Part shown: in pieces, positions 26,541 through 34,402 of the stretch
Numbering within the stretch: the stretch's first letter is position 1
Layout of the letters: each line of letters begins with the position of its first letter
Source of the DNA: Neptuniibacter sp. 1_MG-2023
Lineage (GTDB): Bacteria > Pseudomonadota > Gammaproteobacteria > Pseudomonadales > Balneatricaceae
Direction: 5' to 3'
Length of the DNA stretch: 64,000 nt
Assembly: GCF_030547185.1 (NCBI RefSeq)
Contig: NZ_JAUOQR010000008.1
Span: forward strand, 87,015 to 151,014
Notes under the pieces: model-generated
Told to the model about the DNA's origin: nothing
Databases searched by the model: none
The model's input: the letters and a program-made list of their open reading frames with translations, nothing else
Position numbers and translations under genes: made by a program

Positions 26541-27923
26541 TTACTGATTACGTGCACAAGGCAAGCGGATTATAGCTTCTAGTCCACCTTCTGGATGATT
26601 ACGTAAAACGAGCGTTCCGCCTAAGCGCTCTATCGCACGCTGCGCAATACTTAGGCCTAAGCCATACCCTTCTGTCTGACTCTGCCCTCTATAGAAGGGA
26701 TTACATAACTGTGTCAATTGCTCTTCAGTAACACCTGGGCCATGATCTCGAATACAAACAACACACTGATCTGCTTTATCCACCGTTAAATCAATTTGAG
26801 TGCCTTCGGGTGTATGTTTACAGGCATTACCTAAAATATTATTAATCGCTCGCTCCAGCAATTTAACATTCACGCCGATCTCACAATCGGACTTCATATC
26901 AAGGCAGAACTCCCTTTTTGGATAGGCAAAATGTGCATCATCCACCCATTCCTGTAACAAAGGATAGAGCCATACATTTTCACCAAGCCCCTCCATCTGC
27001 TCAAGGCGAGACAAAGATAGAATCTCCCCGATCAATTGATCTAAGCGCTGACATTCACGAATAATTCGCTGTACCGCTTTATCATCTTCTCCCATGCGCT
27101 GTTCAGCTATACCCGCAGCTGCCTGCAAACGGGCTAAAGGAGCACGGAGCTCATGGGAAACATCCTGCATTAAACGTTGATGCGATGTGATTGTCTGTTG
27201 TACATAATCAGCCATGTGATCAAAATCACGGGCCAGCTCACCTAATTCATCCCCTCTTTTACGCAGTTTTTTATCAGTACGACGTTCTAATTCTCCACGA
27301 TAAATCGCCTGACTATGCTCTCGCAGCAAGTTTAATGGCCTTGTGATAATCATCGAAACGAGCAGCGCGCCTGCAGAAGCGATCAGAAGTATAAGTACCA
27401 TCTGCACGGACAGAATCGTCGCTAAAACATGGGTAAATGGCGAAGCATCCCAATGCAGATCTACATCAACTTGATAAATGTTCCCACTATCGGAGCTCAC
27501 ATTAAAAACATAAAGCGAATCCGCATCACGCCGGAAGTTATTAAAACCAATCACTTTTTTCTTTTGCTTTAGATCAGTAATAAAAACGCGTTCGGAAATA
27601 TTCCACCAAACATCACGACGAAAATTTTCACGCTGATTGTTGTCCCTAGCGTGTTTGTCCTTTTTACCGCTCTCCTTATCATCGTCATCATCGCGATGCC
27701 GCGGCGGTGGAGGTGGGCGCGGCAATAAGGTTTGAAAGCCTTTACGCTCATACTTTTCAACCATTATCTCTGCATAGCCTTGAGCTTTCGCAGTGACGAC
27801 CTCTTTAAAACGATCTTGCTCAGTAACTGCGCCGACAAAGAAAATCGTTGCCAGTAGCACGATAAAGCTGACGGCCCAAATAGAGGCAAAAACTTTCCAG
27901 AATAGACGCTTATACCACTTCAT
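26541..27923 (-). CDS. cpxA: CpxA-like sensor histidine kinase
   Basis: A 460-residue inner-membrane kinase. Two membrane helices (about 8-31 and 165-188) enclose a periplasmic sensor, followed by HAMP (about 189-245), the H-box VSHELRAPL, N-box NILGNACKH, G1 DHGPGVT and G2 GYGLGLSI. The layout is that of CpxA, which senses envelope stress and phosphorylates CpxR. The sensor domain contains a run of proline, then a run of aspartate and a Lys-rich stretch (about 68-92), which is not a feature I know from CpxA and could bind cations or the basic partner protein. It overlaps the regulator gene by four bases (ATGA). Confidence 0.87.
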   Translation of the reverse strand: MKWYKRLFWKVFASIWAVSFIVLLATIFFVGAVTEQDRFKEVVTAKAQGYAEIMVEKYERKGFQTLLPRPPPPPRHRDDDDDKESGKKDKHARDNNQRENFRRDVWWNISERVFITDLKQKKKVIGFNNFRRDADSLYVFNVSSDSGNIYQVDVDLHWDASPFTHVLATILSVQMVLILLIASAGALLVSMIITRPLNLLREHSQAIYRGELERRTDKKLRKRGDELGELARDFDHMADYVQQTITSHQRLMQDVSHELRAPLARLQAAAGIAEQRMGEDDKAVQRIIRECQRLDQLIGEILSLSRLEQMEGLGENVWLYPLLQEWVDDAHFAYPKREFCLDMKSDCEIGVNVKLLERAINNILGNACKHTPEGTQIDLTVDKADQCVVCIRDHGPGVTEEQLTQLCNPFYRGQSQTEGYGLGLSIAQRAIERLGGTLVLRNHPEGGLEAIIRLPCARNQ

Positions 27924-28630
27924 TGCTCACCTTTAACAAACTGATAACCTACTCCACGCACCGTTTTAATAAGCTCTTTTCCTGAAAGATGCTCCGCTAA
28001 CTTCTGCCTAACTCGGCTAACATGAACATCAATAGCTCTATCATAAGCAGCGAGCTTCCGATGAAGCACCAGTTCAGTCAGCTGCTCTTTCTCTAAAACA
28101 TTACCTGCATTAGCAATAAGGTAAGCCAATACATTAAATTCGGTACCCGTCAGATCAATTTCGTTTCCATTTACTTTTACTTCGCGAATACCTGGATCTA
28201 AACTAACGCCACCAACAGCCACTGAAGCTTCAGGAAAGAGCGTAGTTCGCTGTTGAGGCTCTGCACGCCTAAGTACCGCTCTAATACGCGCAAGCAGCTC
28301 ACGAGGATTACAGGGCTTACTCAGGTAATCATCCGCCCCCATCTCTAATCCAAGAATACGATCAATATCCTCACCCCGACCCGTTAACATAATGACGGGA
28401 AGCTGAACCTTAGGGCGAATCTGTTGTAATAACTCCAAGCCACTTTTACCTGGCATCATTACATCCAAAATAATCAGATCATAACGATCCGCACGGGCCA
28501 ACCGCTCACAAGCCTCATCGGCATTATGTGCATACTCCATCAGATAGCCTTCGTGCTCCAGATAGTCCCCTATCAATTCACACAACTCTGTATCGTCATC
28601 GACCATAAGTAGTCGTTGCTTGTCACCCAT
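27920..28630 (-). CDS. cpxR: CpxR-like response regulator
   Basis: A 236-residue OmpR-family regulator. The receiver has the acidic pair DDD near residue 10, phosphoacceptor Asp in LIILDVMMPGKSG, and KP at about 107. The C-terminal winged helix carries LTGTEFNVLAYL and DRAIDVHVSRVRQKL, very close to CpxR. I placed the start at the ATG at 28630 with GGGAAG seven bases upstream; a TTG at 28645 would add five residues. It faces the CpxP-like genes across 176 bases containing a perfect CpxR box, so it likely controls them and perhaps itself. Confidence 0.9.
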   Translation of the reverse strand: MGDKQRLLMVDDDTELCELIGDYLEHEGYLMEYAHNADEACERLARADRYDLIILDVMMPGKSGLELLQQIRPKVQLPVIMLTGRGEDIDRILGLEMGADDYLSKPCNPRELLARIRAVLRRAEPQQRTTLFPEASVAVGGVSLDPGIREVKVNGNEIDLTGTEFNVLAYLIANAGNVLEKEQLTELVLHRKLAAYDRAIDVHVSRVRQKLAEHLSGKELIKTVRGVGYQFVKGEQ

Positions 28631-28715
28631 GCTTATACTTCCCAACTATTAGTTATCAATACTGCCATTAAATAATAGAGCTTTTAGCTTTAAAAAACCT
28701 GACCGTTAATGCGCA

Positions 28716-28730
28716 TTTACTAAACTTTAC
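28716..28730 (-). promoter_or_regulatory. CpxR box upstream of first CpxP-like gene
   Basis: The minus strand reads GTAAA-GTTTA-GTAAA, an exact match to the CpxR consensus GTAAA-N5-GTAAA. It ends 77 bases before the ATG at 28807 and 86 bases before the cpxR-like start, so it may serve both directions. Confidence 0.85.
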
Positions 28731-28806
28731 AACTCCTATACCCAACTTTGCAGTGACATCACGCAAACTTCACTACATCGAAACAGACAACACCGGAGAG
28801 AACAAA

Positions 28807-29307
28807 ATGCGTAAACAACTTATTGTAGGTATCTCAGCAGCGATTATTTCTTTATCTAGCGCTGGTTTTACATTAGCGCATGCCGACGATGACGATCGTA
28901 TGCAAAAACGTCACGAACACCGTATCGAACATCGCATTGAGCATTTAACTAAAACGTTGAGCCTAACAGAAGAACAGCAGGTTCAGCTAAAAGAGCAGAT
29001 GTTAAGCCAACAGGAGAAGCGCGGAGATAAACATAAATCCCGTAAGGATGTGTTTAAACAGCTCCAGCAGCTTGACCCAAGCGCAGCAGACTACCAAACA
29101 CAGCTGAATAGCTTAGTGCTACAAGCCCAAGATCAAACTAAATCTATGATTTTGGAAAAAGCGGAACAGAAAGAGAAACTGTTTGAGATCTTAACGCCCG
29201 AACAGGAGAAACAGTTCATCGAATTAAAAAGCGAAATGGATGACAAAAAATCTAAACATCGTCCCGACCACAAAGATGATCGTCACGGTGAAAAGAAATG
29301 CCGCTAA
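28807..29307 (+). CDS. CpxP/Spy-like periplasmic chaperone, copy 1
   Basis: A 166-residue secreted protein: signal peptide of about 26 residues (cleavage after AHA), then an acidic and His-rich segment (DDDDRMQKRHEHRIEHR), and an all-helical body with the family LTxxQ motifs (LSLTEEQQ and LTPEQEKQ). CpxP/Spy proteins damp CpxA and act as ATP-independent chaperones. The His/Asp cluster could bind metal, as in ZraP-like relatives. The start ATG at 28807 follows GGAGAGA; an upstream frame extension to 28753 overlaps the leader and has no ribosome site. It is divergent from cpxRA-like genes. Confidence 0.88.
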   Translation: MRKQLIVGISAAIISLSSAGFTLAHADDDDRMQKRHEHRIEHRIEHLTKTLSLTEEQQVQLKEQMLSQQEKRGDKHKSRKDVFKQLQQLDPSAADYQTQLNSLVLQAQDQTKSMILEKAEQKEKLFEILTPEQEKQFIELKSEMDDKKSKHRPDHKDDRHGEKKCR

Positions 29308-29372
29308 TCGCATGTTCCTGTAAAGCGAATTAGCACTAACTTATTGTCATAAGCTCCTCTAGTCAGACTTTT

Positions 29373-29399
29373 GCCCGCTCCCCAAGCGGGCTTTTTTTT
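29373..29399 (+). terminator. Terminator of CpxP-like copy 1
   Basis: GCCCGCT/AGCGGGC stem with five-base loop and eight T residues. Confidence 0.9.
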
Positions 29400-29601
29400 G
29401 CCCATAAATAATCTGAGAAGCCACACTCGTTATCACAACAAAGATCGATCAATGCTTACCTTAGCAAGCTACAAATTATCTCAAGGGCTTCGCTCTGGCA
29501 CCCGTTCTGGGTATAAAGGGTGAGTTCCTACAGACGTAATTCTGAGTAAAAAGCACCTATCTCCGCTTTCTTGCGTTAAAAAGTCTTTTCAGATTTCCGT
29601 A
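29400..29601. other. Spacer between CpxP-like copies
   Basis: No gene. It contains the decayed end of duplication unit 1 and, at 29489-29534, one copy of a 46-base dispersed repeat whose other copy is at 30661-30706. Confidence 0.6.
29489..29534 (+). repeat. 46-base dispersed repeat, copy 1
   Basis: Matches 30661-30706 with four differences in 46 bases. It begins TTCGCTCTGGCACCCGTTC and ends CCTACAGA. Confidence 0.75.
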
Positions 29602-29616
29602 TTTACCCATCTTTAC
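29602..29616 (-). promoter_or_regulatory. CpxR box upstream of second CpxP-like gene
   Basis: The minus strand reads GTAAA-GATGG-GTAAA, an exact consensus match with a different spacer from the first copy. It ends 78 bases before the ATG at 29694, the same geometry as copy 1. Confidence 0.85.
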
Positions 29617-29693
29617 AACACTTATACCCAACTTTGCGGTGACATCATGCAAACTTCACTACATCGAAACAGACAAACACCGGAGAGACAAAA

Positions 29694-30194
29694 ATGCGTA
29701 CCAAACTTATTGCAGGACTTTCAGCAGCGATCATTACTCTATCTGGCGCTGGTTTTACATTAGCGCATGCCGACGATGACGATCGTATGCAAAAACGTCA
29801 CGAACACCGTATCGAACATCGCATTGAGCACTTAACCAAAGACCTGAGCCTAACAAAAGAACAGCAGGTTCAGCTAAAAGAGCAGATGTTAAGCCAACAG
29901 GAGAAGCGCGGAGATAAACAAGCATCTCGTAAAGATGTGTTTAAACAGCTTCAGCAGCTTGATCCAAGCGCAGCAGACTACCAAACACAGCTGAATAGCT
30001 TAGTGCTACAAGCCCAAGATCAAACTAAATCTATGATTTTGGAAAAAGCTGAACAGAAAGAGAAACTGTTTGAGATCTTAACGCCCGAACAGGAGAAACA
30101 GTTCATCGAATTAAAAAGCGAAATGGATGATAAAAAATCCAAACATCGTCCCGACCACAAAGATGGTCGTCACGGTGAAAAGAAATGCCGCTAA
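29694..30194 (+). CDS. CpxP/Spy-like periplasmic chaperone, copy 2
   Basis: A 166-residue paralog of the protein at 28807-29307, differing at about 11 residues, most of them in the signal peptide and first helix (for example LTKDLSLTKEQQ). Signal peptide, His/Asp-rich N-terminus, LTPEQ motif and the basic His/Lys-rich tail with one terminal Cys are all kept. GGAGAGA precedes the ATG. Its own CpxR box and terminator suggest both copies are expressed. Near-identity of the 3' halves points to recent duplication or gene conversion. Confidence 0.88.
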   Translation: MRTKLIAGLSAAIITLSGAGFTLAHADDDDRMQKRHEHRIEHRIEHLTKDLSLTKEQQVQLKEQMLSQQEKRGDKQASRKDVFKQLQQLDPSAADYQTQLNSLVLQAQDQTKSMILEKAEQKEKLFEILTPEQEKQFIELKSEMDDKKSKHRPDHKDGRHGEKKCR

Positions 30195-30259
30195 TCGCAT
30201 GTTCCTGTAAAGCGAATTAGCACTAGCTTATTGTCATAAGCTCCTCTAGTCAGACTTTT

Positions 30260-30284
30260 GCCCGCTCCCCAAGCGGGCTTTTTT
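30260..30284 (+). terminator. Terminator of CpxP-like copy 2
   Basis: Same GCCCGCT/AGCGGGC stem as copy 1, with six T residues. Confidence 0.88.
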
Positions 30285-30397
30285 GTGCCCGACACTATCA
30301 ACTTAGAAACCACACCCTTTATCACAATAGAAGTCGATTAATGCTTAGCACGTTGGAAGCTATTTATCTGAGGGGCTCTAGTCTTTCTTCTCGATCG

Positions 30398-30547
30398 TTA
30401 CTTCAAGGGTTTTATCTCACCCGCAAACCATTTCTGAACATACAGAGAACCCACAATCGGGGCTGTACCTTCGTCAGGTACTTCCTTATAACGCACACTA
30501 TTTTTAGTTTCTTTCTCGTACTCAAAAGTAACAACTTTTTTCAACAT
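30398..30547 (-). CDS. Small hypothetical protein (49 aa)
   Basis: ATG at 30547-30545 opens a 49-codon frame ending at TAA 30400-30398. The product starts MLKKVVTFEYEKETKN, continues with alternating charged and beta-branched residues (VRYKEVPDEG) and ends GSLYVQKWFAGEIKPLK. The composition and third-base pattern look coding, unlike the overlapping plus-strand frame. It looks like a small single-sheet protein without signal peptide. The ribosome site is weak (GGGA). I assign no function. Confidence 0.6.
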   Translation of the reverse strand: MLKKVVTFEYEKETKNSVRYKEVPDEGTAPIVGSLYVQKWFAGEIKPLK

Positions 30548-30660
30548 AGCTCTGTTCCCAGTAAACGATTGGTCGGCGTGATGTTTTCTTAAAGGAGTGG
30601 AAAAAACAAGAGCGGACTCCGTTGATGTTCTTGCGACTAAGCGGGCTTAGCCACCAGCCT

Positions 30661-30763
30661 TTCGCTCTGGCACCCGTTCCGAGTATAAAGGATGAGCTCC
30701 TACAGATACTTTGTCATTCAAAGCAAGCGCCTGTAGGAGGCCAACCTTTGGCCGAAGCCGCTT
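30661..30763. repeat. REP/BIME-like inverted repeat unit with 46-base repeat copy 2
   Basis: The 46-base repeat (30661-30706) ends in CTCCTACAG (30697-30705), which is the exact reverse complement of CTGTAGGAG at 30731-30739. The latter runs into GGCC-AACCTTT-GGCC (30739-30753) and CGAAGCCGC. The CTGTAGGAG ... CGAAGCCGC arrangement closely resembles REP elements known from pseudomonads, and two facing copies would form a BIME-like structure. Confidence 0.65.
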
Positions 30764-30933
30764 ACAGAGTACCTGTCCTCATTTATATATAATGGGCTCC
30801 ATATACCTCCCCATGCCAGACATCCACCTCTCTGATCTGCTTATCTTTGTAACGCAGTCGGGATCGCAAAACAAGTACACGGCCTAGGGCGTTAAAGACA
30901 ACACAAAGAGACAGCTCATACCTATTCGGCACT

Positions 30934-30967
30934 AAAAAAAAGGCTGATGCATTGCATCAGCCTTTTT
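30934..30967. terminator. Terminator of trmB
   Basis: GGCTGATGC-ATT-GCATCAGCC with eight A on the left (T on the minus strand) and five T on the right. It lies 30 bases past the trmB stop and can act in both directions. Confidence 0.9.
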
Positions 30968-30996
30968 ATTTTGATCTGTCATAAAGCAAGAATAAT

Positions 30997-31728
30997 TTAG
31001 CTGGTTTTCTCAAACATTAAATCCCAAACCCCGTGACCTAAACGCTCTCCGCGCTTCTGGAATTTGGTCACCGGACGCCATTCAGGTTGGGGAGAATACT
31101 GGCCCTCACCGGCGAAATTAACATAGCCTTCAGCAGCGCTCATCACGTCCATCATATGTTCCGCATAGTTTTCCCAATCGGTTGCCATATGGAAGACTCC
31201 GCCTACTTTTAGCTTCTGGCGTAGGGTTTGTGCAAATTCAGGTTGTACGATACGGCGCTTATGGTGACGTTTTTTATGCCAGGGGTCAGCAAAAAAGAGC
31301 TGTATGCAATCTAAGCTATTATTTGGAATACATTGGGCTAAGACTTCAATAGCATCCTCACAGAATACACGGATATTGGTTAGGCCTTCCTTTTCTGCAT
31401 TGCTGAGTAAGCGGCCAACACCCGGACGGTGAACTTCAACGCCGATGTAGTTTTTTTCAGGCTGATCTTTTGCCATCTCAACCAGTGAATCGCCCATACC
31501 AAAACCGATCTCAAGAACTACAGGCGCTTCGCGACCAAACACTTGGTTAAAGTCCAGCAGGCCATTTTTCAGCTCTAGCCCCATGATTGGCCAGACATCA
31601 TCCATCGCCTTCTGTTGCCCTTCGGTCATCCGACCCGCGCGTAGTACAAAGCTTTTAACCGTACGCATGTGCTTTTCTTCAGCGGGATTTCCATCCTGCT
31701 GTTGTTCGACCTTATTCTCTTCTGACAT
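30997..31728 (-). CDS. trmB: tRNA (guanine-N7-)-methyltransferase TrmB
   Basis: A 243-residue SAM-dependent enzyme that makes 7-methylguanosine at position 46 of tRNA. Visible are the SAM-binding [16 protein letters not shown], the family signature [15 protein letters not shown], and the C-terminal [17 protein letters not shown]. Length fits the family. The ATG at 31728 is preferred over the TTG at 31731. It is the last gene of a DUF423-thiS-thiG-trmB cluster, although a terminator hairpin separates it from thiG, so it may also have its own promoter. Confidence 0.95.
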   Translation of the reverse strand: MSEENKVEQQQDGNPAEEKHMRTVKSFVLRAGRMTEGQQKAMDDVWPIMGLELKNGLLDFNQVFGREAPVVLEIGFGMGDSLVEMAKDQPEKNYIGVEVHRPGVGRLLSNAEKEGLTNIRVFCEDAIEVLAQCIPNNSLDCIQLFFADPWHKKRHHKRRIVQPEFAQTLRQKLKVGGVFHMATDWENYAEHMMDVMSAAEGYVNFAGEGQYSPQPEWRPVTKFQKRGERLGHGVWDLMFEKTS

Positions 31729-31748
31729 CAACCTGACCTAAAAAGCAA

Positions 31749-31770
31749 AGCCTGATCTTTCGATCAGGCT
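31749..31770 (-). terminator. Terminator or attenuator after thiG
   Basis: A perfect 9-bp stem AGCCTGATC/GATCAGGCT with a TTTC loop. On the minus strand it is followed by TTGCTTTTT. It lies between thiG and trmB and may reduce read-through. Confidence 0.7.
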
Positions 31771-31823
31771 AAAAAAATATTCCATAGCTTCGAACTTAGC
31801 GTAACTACTGTAGAAACAGCAGC

Positions 31824-32615
31824 CTAGCCAATAATAGTGCCATCCATTGGTGAGGATGCACTGGCATATCGTTTACGCGGCATACGACCCGCAAGAAACG
31901 CTTCACGACCCGCTTCAATGGCTTTGCGCATAGCTGACGCCATTAAAACAGGGTTACGGGCACCGGCAATAGCTGAGTTCATCAGCACCGCATCACAGCC
32001 CATTTCCATGGCAACAGCCGCTTCAGACGCCGTACCTACACCAGCATCCACTAATACAGGCACTTTCGCGTCTTCCATAATGACGTTGATGTTGTGCGGA
32101 TTCAAAATACCTAAACCAGAACCAATCATAGAACCCAATGGCATGATAGCTACACAGCCAAGGCTCTCTAGCTCTTGCGCCACGATGGGATCATCACTGG
32201 TATAAACCATGACTTTAAAACCGTCTTGGACCAGTTTATCCGCTGCTTTAATGGTATCAACCACATTTGGGTAAAGCGTTTTCTGATCACCTAAAACTTC
32301 AAGTTTTACTAGATCGTGACCATTCATTAACTCACGCGCTAATTTACAGGTACGCACTGCGTCTTCTGCGTTAAAGCAACCTGCTGTGTTAGGCAAAATT
32401 GTGTATTTATCGGGTGTGATGATATCCAATAAATTAGGTTCATCTGGGTTTTGCCCTATATTGGTACGTCTAACGGCAACCGTCACAATCTCGGCACCAC
32501 TTGCCTCAATAGCGATACGGGTTTCTTCTAAATCTTTGTATTTACCAGTACCAATTAACAAACGTGAGTTATAACTCTGCCCTGCGATAATCAATGGGTC
32601 ATTCTGATGAGACAT
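31824..32615 (-). CDS. thiG: Thiazole synthase ThiG
   Basis: A 263-residue TIM-barrel enzyme that makes the thiazole phosphate of thiamine from deoxyxylulose phosphate, dehydroglycine or iminoglycine, and ThiS thiocarboxylate. The catalytic Lys lies in LVKLEVLGD, and the IASGxG-like phosphate-binding loops appear as [21 protein letters not shown] and [12 protein letters not shown]. Length is normal. It is 61 bases downstream of thiS, which supplies its sulphur donor. Confidence 0.95.
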   Translation of the reverse strand: MSHQNDPLIIAGQSYNSRLLIGTGKYKDLEETRIAIEASGAEIVTVAVRRTNIGQNPDEPNLLDIITPDKYTILPNTAGCFNAEDAVRTCKLARELMNGHDLVKLEVLGDQKTLYPNVVDTIKAADKLVQDGFKVMVYTSDDPIVAQELESLGCVAIMPLGSMIGSGLGILNPHNINVIMEDAKVPVLVDAGVGTASEAAVAMEMGCDAVLMNSAIAGARNPVLMASAMRKAIEAGREAFLAGRMPRKRYASASSPMDGTIIG

Positions 32616-32676
32616 GATCTATATCCAAAAAAGTTGTAGTAATTATGAGTCGATTTTAGGCTTAAAACTATCGACC

Positions 32677-32877
32677 TCAACCTCCACCAATCGCATGGAC
32701 AATTTCAACGCGATCCGCTTCTTTCAATACTGTTTCTGCATGTTCACTACGGGGAATGATTTCTAAATTAAGCTCAATAGCAATGCGTTTATCACCAAGC
32801 TCAAGCTGTGAAATCAGGCCAGTAAGGGTGATCTCATCCTGCACTTGCAGCATCTCACCATTTACCTGAATCTGCAT
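32677..32877 (-). CDS. thiS: Sulphur carrier protein ThiS
   Basis: A 66-residue ubiquitin-fold sulphur carrier ending in the diagnostic Gly-Gly (HAIGGG), which is adenylated and thiocarboxylated before donating sulphur to ThiG. I set the start at the ATG at 32877, preceded by CAGGAG; a longer frame to 32949 would overlap the upstream gene and add residues foreign to the family. It begins four bases after the stop of the DUF423 gene, so translation is probably coupled. Confidence 0.93.
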   Translation of the reverse strand: MQIQVNGEMLQVQDEITLTGLISQLELGDKRIAIELNLEIIPRSEHAETVLKEADRVEIVHAIGGG

Positions 32878-32881
32878 TGAT

Positions 32882-33262
32882 TTATCTCCTGTTCGAAATA
32901 ATTGCTGTATAGCCGACGAGTGCCCACCCACATAAGAAAGCCACGCCACCTAATGGGGTTATCGCCCCAAGCACCTTAATGCCCGTCAACGCTAACAGAT
33001 AAAGACTGCCGGAAAAAAGTAGGATCCCTAATGTAAATGCGATACCCGCCCATCCTAAGTGTTTACTGGATAAATTCGCCGGAGCTACCGCAATAAATAG
33101 CAGTGCAAAAGTGTGATAAAACTGATATTCCACACCGGTTTGATAGACTGCGTACAAGTTTGGCTCAAGCAGATCTTTTAAGCCATGCGCACCGAACGCT
33201 CCGCAGGCAACGGCAAAGAAACCGCTCATTGCCGAGATCATTAATATAAGTTTTTTCGACAT
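32882..33262 (-). CDS. DUF423 (TMEM256/YgdD-type) membrane protein
   Basis: A 126-residue inner-membrane protein with four hydrophobic helices. The family signature ACGAFGAHGLKDLL lies at the start and YQFYHTFALL in the second helix, and the conserved ITPLGGVAFLCGWALV closes the protein. Its role is not established. I chose the ATG at 33262 (MSKKLILMISAMSGF); an upstream extension to 33304 has no support. It forms the head of the thiS-thiG cluster. Confidence 0.88.
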   Translation of the reverse strand: MSKKLILMISAMSGFFAVACGAFGAHGLKDLLEPNLYAVYQTGVEYQFYHTFALLFIAVAPANLSSKHLGWAGIAFTLGILLFSGSLYLLALTGIKVLGAITPLGGVAFLCGWALVGYTAIISNRR

Positions 33263-33348
33263 TAGGAACCCAGATATATTAAAGATTATACCGAAATAGT
33301 TCATCCATGTAGCTAGAGATCTGTACCAAACACTTAGATTGCAGGCAC

Positions 33349-33375
33349 AAAAAAGCCGCTTTGCGCGGCTTTTTC
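33349..33375 (-). terminator. Terminator of rpoH
   Basis: AGCCGC-TTTGC-GCGGCT preceded by a run of A (T on the minus strand), 20 bases past the rpoH stop. Confidence 0.88.
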
Positions 33376-33389
33376 TAAAATAGTACTGA

Positions 33390-34244
33390 CTAGGCTTCCA
33401 TAGAGATGCGGATCTTCTTCATCGCATTCTTTTCTAACTGGCGGATACGTTCGGCTGAAACCTCATATTCCGCAGCTAACTCATGCAGAGTTGCTTTATC
33501 ATCAGACAACCAACGACGCGCTAGAATATCTTTACTGCGCTCATCTAAATCGGACATAGCGCTCATCAAACGTCGCTGAGAGTCTTGCTCCCAGTTGCTA
33601 TCTTCTACTTGCTGCGACGGATCTGCACTTTTATCTTCAAGGAAGTGCGCAGGCGCCCAAGCAGCCTGTTCATCGTCAGCACCTTCAGGCGCATCAAATG
33701 CAGTATCAACGGATGCCATACGGCCTTCCATTTGACGTACAACCTTAGCATCTACACCTAAATCTTCTGCGATAGAATTAACTTCATCCGTTGTCATCCA
33801 GCCTAAGCCTTTTTTCTTCGAACGAAGATTAAAGAATAACTTACGCTGAGCTTTAGTAGTCGCTACTTTAACAATGCGCCAGTTACGCAGAATAAACTCA
33901 TGCATTTCGGCTTTCACCCAATGCACAGCAAAAGAGACCAGACGCACGCCCATAGTAGGATCAAAGCGTTTAACGGCTTTCATCAATCCGACATTACCTT
34001 CCTGAATTAGATCCCCTAAAGGTAAACCGTAACCAGAATAGGTTTTAGCAACGTGAACAACAAAGCGTAGGTGAGACATAACCAAGCGGCGAGCCGCTTC
34101 TACATCACCATCAAAATGCAAACGCTCACCCAAAGAACGCTCCTCTTCGGCACTTAATACTGGTATAGCAGTAACAGACTGCATATATGCATCCAGATTA
34201 CGTCCCGGAGAAAGTGTATCAATAACTTGTAAGCTAGTGCTCAT
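33390..34244 (-). CDS. rpoH: Heat-shock sigma factor RpoH (sigma-32)
   Basis: A 284-residue sigma factor. Region 2 ([36 protein letters not shown]) and region 4 ([20 protein letters not shown]) are clear, and the RpoH box QRKLFFNLR that contacts core polymerase and DnaK-linked control is intact. It directs RNA polymerase to chaperone and protease promoters. It lies downstream of ftsYEX on the same strand, the classical gammaproteobacterial order, but a 158-base gap and a hairpin (CCGTTA/TAACGG, 34325-34343) indicate its own promoter. Confidence 0.97.
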   Translation of the reverse strand: MSTSLQVIDTLSPGRNLDAYMQSVTAIPVLSAEEERSLGERLHFDGDVEAARRLVMSHLRFVVHVAKTYSGYGLPLGDLIQEGNVGLMKAVKRFDPTMGVRLVSFAVHWVKAEMHEFILRNWRIVKVATTKAQRKLFFNLRSKKKGLGWMTTDEVNSIAEDLGVDAKVVRQMEGRMASVDTAFDAPEGADDEQAAWAPAHFLEDKSADPSQQVEDSNWEQDSQRRLMSAMSDLDERSKDILARRWLSDDKATLHELAAEYEVSAERIRQLEKNAMKKIRISMEA

Positions 34245-34402
34245 TAATGACCTCGCATCATTTTTGCATCTTCTAAAGTTCGCAAATATGACTCAATTTA
34301 TAGTACAAAAGTTCAATCTAATTTCCGTTACTTGGCATAACGGACCGAAAAATATAGCAGGATAACAATAAAACGCAAATGTTACTGCTCGATGAAATCG
34401 AT

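Larger units (their letters stand above)
28725..30345. repeat. Tandem duplication of the CpxP-like gene and its flanks
   Basis: Two copies of a unit of roughly 700-750 bases lie 887 bases apart (start codon to start codon). Similarity runs from just after the CpxR box, through the leader, coding sequence and terminator, and fades about 60 bases beyond (near 29460 and 30345). The 3' halves of the genes are almost identical. The CpxR boxes have different spacers but the same distance to the ATG. Confidence 0.85.
30548..30996. other. Repeat-bearing spacer before trmB
   Basis: Apart from the repeats at 30661-30763 and the trmB terminator, nothing is recognisable. A 31-codon plus-strand frame from 30793 has no ribosome site and is not called. 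Confidence 0.5.

Noticed and set aside
30341..30592. An 83-codon plus-strand frame after the second CpxP-like gene
   Set aside because: No ribosome site and a hydrophobic, low-information sequence; the 49-codon frame on the opposite strand looks much more like a gene.
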